Assembly (NCBI GenBank): GCA_026545225.1
Contig: CM048845.1
Location: 32,850,501-32,914,500 of the forward strand
Length of the DNA stretch: 64,000 bases
Source of the DNA: Cornus controversa
Taxonomy: Eukaryota; Streptophyta; Magnoliopsida; Cornales; Cornaceae
Direction of reading: 5' to 3'
Below are positions 46,050-56,683 of the stretch, piece by piece. The notes under the pieces are model-generated. The model saw only the letters and a list, made by a program, of their open reading frames with translations, had not been told where the DNA came from and did no database searches. The stretch's first letter is position 1; each line of letters begins with the position of its first letter. The position numbers and the translations under genes were made by a program.

Positions 46050-47510
46050 CACTGGTGGAGCCCGTGTGTGCCCAGTGGGGGCATGTGCCCCTCCTGAAAT
46101 AAATTTTTTTTTTACTACTATATATATAATTTTTTGTAAATATCAAAAATGTCCCCCCTCAATTTTTATTTTAATCTAATAAATTATTAATAGTAAAGAT
46201 TCAAGAGAAGTTATTTGAATTTGAATGAGTAATGGTAAAGATACAATAATAAAACATGTATATATGAATATTTGAATTTTCTTTATATTTTAATAATTTG
46301 TAACATTTCTGTCCTAGGTTAAAACATAGTGAAAGTGATACTCAAATGAAAGTTCTCGAAATTTTCTATTCAATGGATTTCGTTTCATCAAAAGATTTTA
46401 TGTATAGTGAGAGTTATGAGACTTGAAGTGAGATGAAGGAAGAAAAATATATATATATACATTCACTTGTGTATTGTTCGTTGAGGAATAGTGAAAAATG
46501 GGGTGTATTGTGTGTAATTATTTTCTTAAATTTGTTTTATATATTCTTTTTAAACTTGAAAATTGATAACTAATTGGCAAAACTTGAGCCTAAATTGAGT
46601 ATTTCGAAGTCGTCTTTTCAATAGTTTTCGGAACAAATTCTAAGTGCATAGAGCCTAATTATTTAAATCTTGAAAAAAATGAATTTCTTTTATTTGAAGG
46701 AAAAAAAATATTTTGACCAAGTTTCAAGGGCATTGACAATTAAGTTTCGACTTTTAATTTAATTCTTTTTATCACATCGGGTTTGAAAATTCGGGACGTG
46801 ACAACGTGGTATCAAATGGTAGTTATACATTTTAATTTCTGAAGAAAAAAAAACCCTCCAAAGTTAAGAATAGCTCATTCTCTCTATTCGTGATTTCACT
46901 TTAGCGGCCTCTTCATAAATGAGCTACAGCTTCCTCTCTGAGTTTGCGAATGAGAGATAGAGAGCGCAAATCAACATTCTGTAATTCTGTTTCTCTATCA
47001 CCAACTCACTGCAAGCTTAATTATTCGTTTCTTTTGGAGTAAAATACATTTATTTTTCATAGAATATGAAAATCCTAAATAGCTTGATGTAAATCTTTCT
47101 TTACATTTAATTTTTTTTTAAGCTTTGATATTTTAACTCTCTAAGGATTCTATTTTTAATTTTCTTTCAATAACATCAAATTACGTTGCCCCTGTTCCAT
47201 TATATTGGTTTTCGTTTTCTCGTTGATAATCATTATATCTAACAAAGAAACAAAATTGACTAAATTCATTTTTTTAGATAAATTGAGCACACAAACCGTT
47301 TTTGTTGTGCAAATTTGTTAAACTTGTCAAATGGTTTGGACACAATAGATTAAGAATATTATACTACTCATTGAAAAAATAGTGATTTTGTTGTGTTTTT
47401 TCATTTTTTTGGTTAGTCTTTTGCGTAAAAAATTTATATTTGTCATTATTTTTTTTTTCCACCAAAATACACTACGCCCCCCCTGGATTGAAATCCTGGC
47501 TCCGCCCCTT
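46050..47510. mobile_element. hAT-like non-autonomous transposon at the bHLH promoter
   Basis: Left end CACTGGTGGAGCC, right end (complement) AAGGGGCGGAGCC. The inverted similarity extends about 37 bp, to GGGGGCATGTG and GGGGGGCGTAGTG. Flanked by 8-bp TTTATATA, the duplication length of hAT elements. No transposase ORF in 1,461 bp. It contains a Ty3/gypsy LTR end with a PBS-like site (near 46,803-46,819). The right flank is a TA microsatellite, so the duplication is not unique sequence; this lowers certainty. Confidence 0.6.
46740..46819 (+). repeat. Ty3/gypsy LTR end and PBS relic inside the hAT-like element
   Basis: GGGTTTGAAAATTCGGGACG then TGACA ends at 46,803, and three bases later TGGTATCAAATGG begins at 46,807. 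This is the layout of a chromovirus 5' LTR edge and a Met-tRNA PBS (TGGTATCAGAGC) with changes. No gag or pol follows. Confidence 0.5.
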
Positions 47511-47518
47511 TTTATATA

Positions 47519-47523
47519 TATAC

Positions 47524-47555
<32 letters not shown>

Positions 47556-47605
47556 GTATGTATATGTATGTATATGTATATGTTTGTGTGTGCGTATATA
47601 TGACT
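47519..47605. repeat. TA/TATG microsatellite right of the hAT-like element
   Basis: Alternating TA, TACATA and TATG runs to about 47,602. Open frames here are repeat translations. The original distal promoter of the bHLH gene would lie at and beyond this point. Confidence 0.8.
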
Positions 47606-47831
47606 TGAATTCTACATGGATGATGTGCATGAAGAGAGTGTGGATGTCATTCAAGGCGTATCACACCACACAAGTCAAATTTTTGGTCTTTAAATTTCTT
47701 CAAAGAATTAGGGTTATACATTTCATTGTTAACTCACCGATGGAGCTTGATAAAATAACTTTTTTTTCCGAGTAACCATTCAGAAAGACAACAAATCGAA
47801 AATTAAAGTGTTATAATCAAAATTTTGTAAG

Positions 47832-48060
47832 GGAATGTAATAATTCAAAAAACGAATTTTGTAAAAAAAAATTCAAAGACATAAAATTATGAGTCCTTTT
47901 GCCCAAAATTTCGATTTTGTAATAATCAAAAAAATTTTTTTTTTTATGGAATGTAATAATTCAATAAACAAATTTTGAAAAAAAAAATTCAAAAACATAA
48001 AATTATGAGTCCTTTTGGCAACAATTTTGATTTTGCATTTTCCAATTTTTTTTTTTTTTT
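47832..48060. repeat. Tandem duplication, 116-bp period
   Basis: GGAATGTAATAATTCAAAA at 47,832 and GGAATGTAATAATTCAATA at 47,948, each followed by ACATAAAATTATGAGTCCTT and a TTTGATTTTG-like block. No gene. Confidence 0.75.
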
Positions 48061-48104
48061 ACTAATTCGTTGCACAATGTTTCATAAAAAAAAAATTGGA
48101 ATTA

Positions 48105-48490
48105 TTTTTAAAAATTAATATTTACATTATATAGGTTTCTTTTTTAAAAAAAAAAATTGCATTACAATTTTTAAGTTAAAAACAAAAGCTTTTAAATTTG
48201 AATTTGGGACCTTTTTTATATATAAAAAAAAACATGTGTTATCATCCAAAACCTAACAAATATTACCAAATGTGTTTGCATGACTTTGCCAACAAAAACC
48301 CAAAATAAAAAACAATTACCAAACAAGCCGTAAGTGTATAAAATTTCAGTAATAAATTTAAATAATAAGAAAATAAAATAAAATAAAAAGAAAAAAGAAT
48401 GTTACTGAACATATATCATACATAGATTGCATGAAGAAGAAATTTTTTCAAAAGAAAAATAAAACAAAGAATTAGAAAATAAATATATGT
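48105..48490 (-). repeat. Arm 2 of a decayed inverted repeat
   Basis: Complementary partner of 44,735-45,300. The two arms enclose bHLH exons 1 and 2, the promoter and the hAT-like element. Confidence 0.5.
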
Positions 48491-48499
48491 ATATATGAG

Positions 48500-48860
48500 C
48501 AGGGGCGGCTCAACATAATTTGAGGACTTAGGCGAAAATTATAAAAGGGACCTTTTAATATTTAATATATTAATATCAAATAATAATTAATAATACTTAT
48601 TTAAAAATTAATTTTTTTTTTACTTCTTGGGATGCAAAGTTACTAATTAGATTCTTGTATTCAAGTTTTGTTAAAATATTTTTTTCAATAGATAATATAG
48701 CGAGTCTATTTAATCTTTCTTGTGACATAGTTGATCTTAGATATGATTTTATCAACTTTAATATGATTTTTGTGGAATTCTCACCTATATATATATATTT
48801 TGATTATTAGGGTTAACAAATTTATCAAGAGCTCATTTTTGAGATTGAATTAGTTTATCT
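48500..48860 (-). mobile_element. hAT transposon 3' end with hATC-domain relic
   Basis: The terminal inverted repeat CAGGGGCGGCTCAAC starts at 48,500. On the minus strand 48,790-48,605 reads KIILKLIKSYLRSTMSQERL then NRLAILSIEKNI and NLISNFASQ, matching the C-terminal dimerisation region of hAT transposases of the zinc-finger type. The rest of the transposase and the other TIR are not found within the next kilobase. A truncated element, separate from the one at 46,050. Confidence 0.65.
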
Positions 48861-49470
48861 ATTCTTCTTTTATTTTTAAGTTTTTTATATCCCGATTCAT
48901 ACTTTCTAGTAGACATATTATGATATTCTGATATCCAAATTCCAATAATATAAATAACAATAATTACAAACAAAATATAAAATTTTATGATAATAAAAAA
49001 TAATAAGACTAAAAAATAATTTAAATTAAAGAACATTATAACTTCATATTAAAAAAATCCCCTATAATACTCCTTCAATTATTTTGTAACTAGTAGCCTA
49101 AAATCTTCCAATAATTTTATGGCTGTGATGAGTAAAGAATAATAATTTACTATTGGATATAAAAAATAGATAACCGAGTGTGTCTCTCTAGAACGTACAA
49201 GGTACATAACACATTCTTCACATATAATCAAACTTCCAATTTCATTAATTTGATTTATGAAGGCCCCCAAGTCCATGATGACTATGTCACTGCTTTCAAC
49301 CAAACGGATTTTTATTTCATATAGGGTTATGAAATTTTACACCAGCTCTCAAATTAACCGTCATCTTTTTTTTTTTCAATTGTACGTGCAGTTTTCTTTT
49401 TGATAATATCTCACAAATGAAACTATTTGAAAATGTGTAGTCAACCTTCTCTAACGAGAGCGAGTAATTA
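48861..49470. other. AT-rich stretch, no gene seen
   Basis: May continue the hAT relic. A 74-codon open frame on the minus strand (49,303-49,079) has no recognisable motif and is left out. Nothing else is supported. Confidence 0.4.
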
Positions 49471-49590
49471 ATGGAAAAAAAATCTTATTGTGACAAGAAA
49501 AGATTGACAAAGGGCCATAGACTCATGAAGAAGAAGATGAGATTCTCATTGAGTACATCAACAAGAACAGCCATGGAAGTTGGGATTCAA
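49471..49590 (+). pseudogene. R2R3-MYB N-terminal fragment
   Basis: ATG at 49,471, then YCDKKRLTK, a 1-base loss, then GP-stop-T followed by EEEDEILIEYINKNSHGSW. This is the start of the R2 repeat of plant R2R3-MYB factors, whose usual form has LTKGPWT then EEDE and GSW. The first repeat Trp is TAG here instead of TGG, and the remainder of R2 and R3 is absent. A dead gene fragment, perhaps left by a deletion or carried by a transposon. Confidence 0.65.
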
Positions 49591-50380
49591 AATTGGAAGA
49601 GGGCGACGAACTTGAACCGGTGAATTTTCATGCTTCGTCGCTTTGTCTTTTGCGAGCTCAGCTCAACTACTGGCATTGAGGTATGTGTATCACCAACAAC
49701 AAGTCCACAACACATCCCAACTATCACCAAAAGCTTGATCGATTGAACAACTAAAGCCCTAATACCGTGAAATTCAATGGTATTAATCGAACCTCCTGAG
49801 TTGTGTGTTTGGAGCTCAAAACTGAACTCTAGATTTGAAAAACAAACGAAATAAGAAATGCAAGAGGATCTTTGGGCACGCTTTCGGAGACCCTCTAAAT
49901 AAGAGATATAAGAATAGATAAGTAATTTTATATTCTTTTAATGACATCCTCCACAACATTAGCCATTTAAAATATTTTAATTGAGGGTAAAACTATATTT
50001 TTATCTTACCCGAAAAATCAAAGTAATTTAGCCAAAAATTTAGTTCTCAATATATTTAGACAAACTTATAAAACTAACTATTTTCTTTTCTTTCTTTTCT
50101 TCCTAATTGCTTGTACGCAAAGACACTAAAAATGAAACAATGAGGACTAGAATTAAAAATTTTAATTAATATACAGAAATACATACATGAATCATAGCGA
50201 AAGCGACATAAATTATTCTTTATTTTTTCAAAAGAATCTAGAAAAGAAAAGAACCGCATTCAATGCAACAAATTAAGATGGATCTTAATATATTTTTTGG
50301 ATTGCTGTTATATGATCTGACGCAAATTCCTCTCATGAGCTGTCAACTCAAAACGATTTTCCACCATGCATGAAGATGCG
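49591..50380. other. AT-rich stretch, no gene seen
   Basis: Follows the MYB fragment. I see no further MYB exon, no repeat of note and no convincing ORF. Confidence 0.4.
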
Positions 50381-50665
50381 GCCGCCCAAATAATAAACTC
50401 ACGGGCTCAAATCAAAACTCTTGTTTTAACACGTGGGAGTGTCTTAGGAAATGTTTGATTTCCACTTTGAAAATGCGGGCGCCGAAATAATAAACTTACT
50501 TTAGTCAAATTAATATCCTTTGCATAGTCAAATGCTCGTGTAATTACTCTTACTCTAACCAAAAACATTAGGCGCCCAAAATAATAAACTCACGTTACTC
50601 AAACTAATATCCTTGCATCATCAAATGCTCATGTAGTCACCCTACTCTAACCAAAAACATTAGGT
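50381..50665. repeat. Three tandem copies of a ~96-bp unit
   Basis: Units begin GCCGCCCAAATAATAAAC (50,381), GCCGAAATAATAAAC (50,481) and GCCCAAAATAATAAAC (50,574). The second and third share ATCAAATGCTC-type and TCTAACCAAAAACATTAG blocks. The first unit diverges after about 25 bp. Confidence 0.7.
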
Positions 50666-50879
50666 GAAAAATATTATTTGGCTCAATTCAGTCACTTTGA
50701 ATAGGACAAAAGAGACGTTGAAGAACCTAAAAAAAAAAGAAAGACATGGACATGCATTGGACTATTGAAGGCTCAATAATAATAGATAATATTAATTTTG
50801 TCAGTTGCAGACTTGCAGCCATCAAACGGTGAATGGAGGCCAAATCTGACATCTTGCTTTTTACTACTGTTCTTACTGT

Positions 50880-51330
50880 TGTACACACAAATTTCGTATC
50901 CGAAAATCTAGGAACGAAAATTAGTGACAAATAAATAATTTTTATTCATTCAAGAAAAATGGTACAATCCTCTGTAAATCTTTACAAAAGAAATATGAAG
51001 ATAAGGTCCTCTAATTCGATCTCCTTGATGATCTGGATTTAAGGGCTGCTAGAGTTTGATTTTGAATTGGATTAAAACTTTGATGAAGAATGGTACGTAG
51101 ATGATGTGCTTGTGGTTTTTCTCCTTCAAGGTTTAGGTACTTTGGAGTTTTGGATCTTTGAGTGAAGAGTTCTGCAGAGTTTCAGCTTTTTTTGAGAGTC
51201 TTCTGGTCCCCCTGTTTCCTCACCTCTGGACCTTTATTTATAGGCTCACCAGAGAGGTAGATTTGTAACTTTCTGTTCTTTTGATAATTATCCTATAATT
51301 ATCATTTATGATAATTTTAATAATTATCCA

Positions 51331-51363
<33 letters not shown>

Positions 51364-51558
51364 CTTTATCCATTAGACCCATTTTCAAGTGGGCTTGGAC
51401 TTCTCAAACAATATAGACTAGTCCATAACTCATTTATTTGTAGTGGGTCTGGTCTTTAAATTATCTGACTCATTGGGCCATATTTCAAAGTGGGCTAAAC
51501 TGAAGATAAGCCCAAATTATATTTTGGGTCTATCGTGTAAATTTTTTTAATGTCTACA
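50880..51558 (-). repeat. Element E 3' LTR
   Basis: TG...CA, 679 bp, with a TA microsatellite at about 51,330-51,362. Ends at the PPT. Pairs with 62,860-63,545. Confidence 0.95.
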
Positions 51559-51572
51559 AATTGCCCCCACTT
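51559..51572 (-). other. Element E polypurine tract
   Basis: The minus strand reads AAGTGGGGGCAATT next to the LTR edge. Confidence 0.8.
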
Positions 51573-51677
51573 CAAGTGTCGCGTTATATTGAGCTTGTTA
51601 CGAACCAAAAGCAGGACTTGAAGTATTTAACTTTCGCAAAACTTTTTTTTTTTTTTTGCGAAAATCCAAATGCAAGG

Positions 51678-52130
51678 ATTATTTTTTTCTTCCAAATGGA
51701 ATTGTAGACTTGAGGATCCTATTGCAAATAGAATTTTTTTTCATTATCCAAGTGGAATTGAAGACTTGAGGATCCTATTGCAAATAGTATTTTTTTTTCT
51801 TATCCAAGAAAAATTGAAGACTTGAGGATCCTATTACAAATAGAATTTTTTTTTCTTATCCAAGTGGAATTGAAGACTTGAGCATCCTATTGCAAATAGG
51901 ATTTTTTTTCTTGTCCAACTGAAATTGTAGACTTGAGGATCCTATTGCAAATAGAATTTTTTTTCATTGTCCAAGTAGAATTGAAGACTTGAGGATTCTA
52001 TTGCAAATAGGATTTTTTTTTTTCTTATCCAAGTGGAATTGAAGACTTGAGCATCCTATTGCAAATAGGATTTTTTTTTCTTGTCCAACTGAAATGGTAG
52101 ACTTAAAATCCAATAGCAAATAGGATTAAT
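51678..52130. repeat. Tandem array of ~57-bp units with CTATTGCAAATAG core (E)
   Basis: Eight units, each with a T-run, (A/T)TCCAA-type sequence, GTAGACTTGAGGATC or GAAGACTTGAGCATC, and CTATTGCAAATAG, a palindrome with a 3-bp centre. Units 4+5 closely resemble 7+8, showing a two-unit duplication. The array ends about a dozen bases before the TATA run at 52,138. Confidence 0.85.
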
Positions 52131-52137
52131 TCACATC

Positions 52138-52146
52138 TATATATAT
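52138..52146 (+). promoter_or_regulatory. TATA box for the opposite-strand gene of E
   Basis: TATATATAT in an otherwise non-TA context, directly downstream of the 57-bp array. A 5' leader follows, with a possible donor, GTAACG|GTACGC, near 52,220. Promoter role is inferred. Confidence 0.5.
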
Positions 52147-52220
52147 GTAACTTATGCTTGAGAGTTTTCACATCAGAGATAATTGAAAGAAATCTCCTGA
52201 ACTCCTAAACTCTTGTAACG

Positions 52221-52444
52221 GTACGCTCTTCTCTTCTTCTTCTTCTTTTTTTTTTCTTCCTATTCTACCCTATTTTTTTTTTCCACTGCCTTCTGCTATA
52301 CATTCTGTCTTTTTTTTTTTCTTCTTGCACGACTGTTTTTTTTTCTTCTTGCTTGTCTTTTTTTTTCTTCACGTCTTGTAATCCACGTGCACCCAGCCAC
52401 ACTTTTTTCCTTCTTTTTCTCTTTCTTCACGCCACTAGATGGGT

Positions 52445-52488
<44 letters not shown>

Positions 52489-52880
52489 CTCTTCTTTCGC
52501 CTACAACACATGTCTTATATATAACAGATATTGTTATATATGTATATATCTACAACATTGACTTGTCATCAATAACTGGCAATCACTTTCTTTCACTTTT
52601 TTCATTTTTTTTTCATGAACAGATTACTTTCTTTCACTTTTTTCCATCATTTTTTCTTTCTTTCTTCTCTTCATGAACAGGTTATATAGCATTTTTCTTT
52701 TTTTCTTTTTTTTTTTTTTCACTCTTTTCATTTTTTTTCTCTCTCTTCCTTCTCTCATGCTACTCCTTCTCTCTTTTTTTTTCTTTTTTTTTTCTTCTTC
52801 TTTTCACACCACTGTTGGAATTTTTTTCCTTCTTTCTTTTCTTCTTCTCTTCACGCCACTATTGGAATTTTTTTTTTCAT
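52221..52880 (+). other. Pyrimidine-rich zone, likely intron of the opposite-strand gene
   Basis: Long runs of T and CT, with a TA microsatellite at 52,448-52,484 and three repeats of TTCATGAACAG or similar (52,612, 52,672 and a weak one near 52,877). Open frames here are Phe/Leu/Ser runs and are not genes. Confidence 0.5.
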
Positions 52881-53335
52881 GACTGGTTGTGTAGAAACAT
52901 TAAAAATAAATAAACAAATAAAGGTTCCCATGCTACTAGCTGGTGTTGAACTTAAGACCTTAAGGAGCTTTATTATAACATCAAACCATCTCTTCTGCAT
53001 CACTCTAATGTATTGTAAACTCTTGAAACATAAAATATATATGTGGTTGAACTTTGAAAAGAACACATTTTTTTTTTCTAGTAGCAAGACTTTGTCCTTC
53101 GTGACTGTTATTAACAAAAGTCTTTTTTTTCTTTCTCAGATTAGTTTCCACTTGTGTACCCTGCTCGAATTTTGGTGCTGTATCTGGAACGACGAACAGA
53201 TCTATCGAATTCATTGAAGACAACTTTACGTGAGTCACTCAACACTTTTCTTGGCAAGTTTCAATTTTTTTTTGGTCAATTCTTGCAGGTCAAATCGCCT
53301 TTCTCAGAATATGGAGTTCCAGACGCCATTCATTA

Positions 53336-53838
53336 GTCCCTTCGGGGTCCCTTAGTGCACTTTGGTGTCACTTTTTTGTCCCTTCAGGGTCCCTTAGTGC
53401 ACTTTGGTGTCACTTTTTCATCTCTTCGGGGTCCCTTAGTGCACTTCGGTGTCACTCTTATTGTCCCTTTGGGGTCCCTTAGTGCACTTCGGTGTCACTC
53501 TTTCGTCCCTTCGAGGTCTCTTAGTGCACTTCGGTGTCACTTTTATTGTCCCTTTGGGGTCCCTTAGTGCACTTCGGTGTCACTCTTTCGTCCCTTCGGG
53601 GTCCCTTAGTGCACTTCGGTGTCACTCTTATTGTCCCTTCGGGGTCCTTTAGTGCACTTCGGTGTCACTCTTTCGTCCCTTCGGGGTCTCTTAGTGCACT
53701 TCGGTGTCACTCTTATTGTCCCTTCAGGGTCCCTTAGTTCACTTCGGTGTTACTCTTTCGTCCTTTCGGGGTCCCTTAGTGCACTTCGATGTCACTCTTT
53801 TGTCCCTTCGGGGTCCCTTAGTGCACTTCGATGTTTTA
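53336..53838 (+). repeat. Minisatellite, 12 copies of a 42/43-bp unit (E)
   Basis: Unit TCCCTTCGGGGTCCCTTAGT, then GCACTTCGGTGTCACTC. Copies 3-10 alternate endings TTATTG (43 bp) and TTTCG (42 bp), giving an ~85-bp higher-order unit. Because 85 is one more than a multiple of three, each frame is replaced in turn and repeat peptides appear in three frames. It interrupts the opposite-strand gene. Confidence 0.9.
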
Positions 53839-55099
53839 CTAACGACGTACCTAAGTCGACCCCTTCTAGGCCAACTTCTGGGGCAACCTCTAAATCTCAT
53901 AATGACCATGGTATCGAGGAGAGTTACAAAAGTCATGTAGAGGTGGCCAAACATATTCCACTACAAATCAACACCCGTCCTCTACCCACTTAATGATAGA
54001 TTCATATGAAGACATGGGGGGAAATGATGAGGATCGCAATTGGAAACATATGAGTGATAAGACGAAGCGTATTTCCAAGCGAAAATATTTTATTGCTTCT
54101 CACGGCGTGGATCGATATTTTGGAATGGGTTCTAGTAGTAACGAACCAATACGAGTAAGGTTCCCACCCTTTACGCCATATTTTTATTTTTATTTTTTAC
54201 TCATATTTATTTATTTTTAGGTAGAAGGAAACCTTAACGATCTCATCCTCATTGATAACCCTACTGGTAGTGGAGCATCTGTTTGTGGGCCATCTTCATT
54301 TGGTTTGGTACCTGAGATAAATGCATTGTCACAAGTCTTACCGGTAGGAAATGAGACTCCTCAAGGTTCAGATGTTTTAGCAGGGCATGAAATCGGTAAC
54401 CAAACACCCCAGGCGGTCGTGCAAGAACTTCGAAAGGTTGATTTATTCTCACATCAAATTATCCCGTCTGAAGTGTCAACCTTTAATGCGGAAGACATCA
54501 TCATAAATGCCCGACACAAAAATGCTTTAGCCCTTGTTAAGAGTATCAAAAGTATTGTGATCAACACCCCCATTCACAAGGTTCCATCCTTGGGGCCCAA
54601 GCTTGAAGAACTTTACAATGAACTCTCAAAACTTCCTGGAAATTACTTTGGTCTAAAGGAACGAATTGAGTCATATATGAAGAATGTTGTTCATTATGTT
54701 GATGCAAAATCTTCTTATGCTTCTATAATGACTTCAGATCAGCAATTAGAGCAACTCACTCACATTGATACATTGCTCGTTGATGCCACTACTTTGGAAG
54801 ATATTGATTCCAAGCATGTGCAATCACTTCAAGATGCTTTGAGTGACGTTGAGGACAAGGAGACCATGTTGTTGAAAGAGCTGCAACAAGTAAGGGAGGA
54901 GGCTACGCAACTTAGAGCCTCCATAGAAGAGAGCAATGAACAATTATCTCACAGGAAGGGGGCCATTACCAAGCTCAGAAAAGAACGGGCTTCGGTTGAA
55001 GAAGCTAACGTTCTTGCAGCTCAGGATCTTGAAGTAATGAGGACTATAGAAGAATTATTACAAACAGAACGTGAAGAGATTCTGGCTTTGCAGCTTTAA
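53839..55099 (+). CDS. Opposite-strand ORF of E (extra ORF, coiled-coil C-terminal part)
   Basis: Exons 53,839-54,154 and 54,221-55,099, joined over a 66-bp intron (CGA|GTAAGG, TTTTTAG|GTA) that keeps phase: NEPIR then VEGNLNDLILID. The protein has a KRKYFIASHGVDRYFGMG segment, a central part with LGPKLEELYNELSKLP, and about 130 residues of predicted coiled coil (ETMLLKELQQVREEATQLRA) ending ILALQL. A TAA at 53,991-53,993 just before an ATG separates the 53.8-kb part, so the start is uncertain: 53,993 is the first ATG that reads through the intron. Tail-to-tail with integrase (55,469). Extra antisense ORFs between pol and 3' LTR are known in Tat elements; I suspect the C-terminal part of a plant-mobile-domain type protein, not proven. 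Function unknown. Confidence 0.6.
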
Positions 55100-55209
55100 A
55101 GTGAACCATCATTTTTTATTTATTTATTTATTTTACTTTATTTATTTAATTTTTTTTTCAGAGCAATCTATTTAACTAGCAAAGTAGAATTGTAGTCTTC
55201 AACCTCATC

Positions 55210-55215
55210 AATAAA
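55210..55215 (+). terminator. Poly(A) signal AATAAA of the opposite-strand gene
   Basis: AATAAA 111 bp after the stop at 55,099, in a T-rich tail. Plausible 3' end signal. Confidence 0.4.
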
Positions 55216-55468
55216 AGAATCATTGCTTTCAAAAATAACATTGTCATTAGTTATTTGTTCTGCCATTCATAGTTTATACTCTTGTGGGCCAGGAGTAGTA
55301 CACACATATATATATATATTTTTGGTGATTGAACTTGGAACAAATCTCCAAGCTGCCTACGTACCCTCAAAAAGGGATCAAGTCATTTACGTAGTTCAAA
55401 GGAACAAAACTTTTTTTTTTTGGTGCCTTTCACAGTTTTAGCTCATGCGGGCCAGGAGCATTACACAT

Positions 55469-56620
55469 TCATAGGTAGTAGCGTTTCAAGAACTTGCCAT
55501 TAATGGGACCAACCAACACTCTTTCTTCATCAATAATCTTATATGCTCCGTTGGTGTAGACTTCACGAACTACATATGGTCCATCCCATTTTGACAAAAA
55601 ATTGTTTCCAGTGCGGTGATTCATGATGATGGGCCTACGAACAGCAAGTACCAAGTCTCCAACCCGGAATGACCGAGGTCAAACTTTTTTGTTGAAGGCT
55701 CTAGAAAGCCGAGCTTGATAACATTCTAACTATTGTTAAGCTTCTAGCCTCTTCTCATCCAGTGCTTCCAATTCTTGAAGACGTAAAATGGCATTTTCCT
55801 CATTCGTGAGACCTTCTTGTATGGCAATCCTTAACGAAGGAATTTGTCGTTCGAGGGGAAGAACAACTTCTACACCATAGATGAGAGAATAAGGAGTTGC
55901 TTGGGTAGGTGTGCGGTATGTAACTTGGTACGCCCACAATGCTTCTTCCATTCGCTCATGTTAGTCTTTCAAAACCACTTTCTTCAATAAATCACAAAGT
56001 GTTTTATTAAATGCCTCTGCAAGTCTATTAGCTGGAGCATTGTACATGGAGAATTTATACTGTTTAAAATCAAATTTCTCACATAGTTGAGTCACCCAAT
56101 TATTTTTAAAATTTAACCCATTATCAGTAATGATGTATCGAGGGACACCATATCGATAAATGATGTTACACTTGATGAAGTCAACAACTGTGTCTTTTTT
56201 TACTTCTTTAAAGGGTGCAGCCTCAGCCCATCTGGAAAAATAGTCAGTAGCTGCCAGGATGTATATGTGGCCTTTAAAAGACTTGCACAAATGTCTTACC
56301 ACATCCAATCCCCATGCATCAAACGACCATGAAGCAACTGTAGGATGTAATGGCTCTGGTGGTTGGTGTATGTAATTAGCATGGAATTGACAAGCTTGAC
56401 ACCTTTTTGCATACTCCATATAGTCTTTGACCATAGTGGGCCAATAATATCCCATTCTCTTTACGTGAAAGTGAAACTTAGGGCCAGATTGATGTGCACC
56501 ACATACCCCAGAATGGGCTTCCTCCATTGCATGAGTTGCTTCATTTTCTCCGAGACAATGAAGGAAGAGACTTTCAAATGATCGTCTACATAACGTGTTA
56601 TTATAATAAATGAAACGAGG
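55469..56620 (-). pseudogene. Element E integrase
   Basis: Zinc-binding block EAHSGVCGAHQSG and AKRCQACQFH; core with SFDAWGLDVV (Asp), YIITDNGLNF (Asp) and ANRLAEAFNKTL (Glu); C-terminal part with GDLVLAVRRPI and SKWDGPYVVREVY, ending NGKFLKRYYL at 55,469. Stops after VVLKD (55,961), after KRLEA (55,736) and near 55,683 break it. Catalytic residues are kept. Confidence 0.88.
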
Positions 56621-56683
56621 TGCTCACCTACGTATCTCGGTCTGGTGGCGTCAGTCTTTAGGAAGCTTTCCATGTTCTAAATA

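Noticed and set aside
47327..47775. Small ORFs around 47.4-47.7 kb
   Set aside because: They cross the hAT right end and a TA microsatellite; no conserved residues.
44735..48490. Pack-MULE that captured bHLH exons between long TIRs
   Set aside because: Exon 3 lies outside the inverted repeat and splices in phase with exon 2, so the gene is in its native arrangement.
51678..52130. CRISPR-like array (also 53,336-53,838)
   Set aside because: Directly adjoining tandem units without unique spacers, in plant retrotransposon DNA; no cas genes.
52296..52882. Lys/Arg- or Phe-rich proteins in the pyrimidine tract
   Set aside because: Low-complexity translation of T and CT runs, most likely intron.
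53355..53993. Overlapping open frames rich in GPLVHFGVT as a repeat protein
   Set aside because: All three frames are open only because of the 42/43-bp minisatellite; it is a DNA repeat first, and the frames replace each other with no conserved start.
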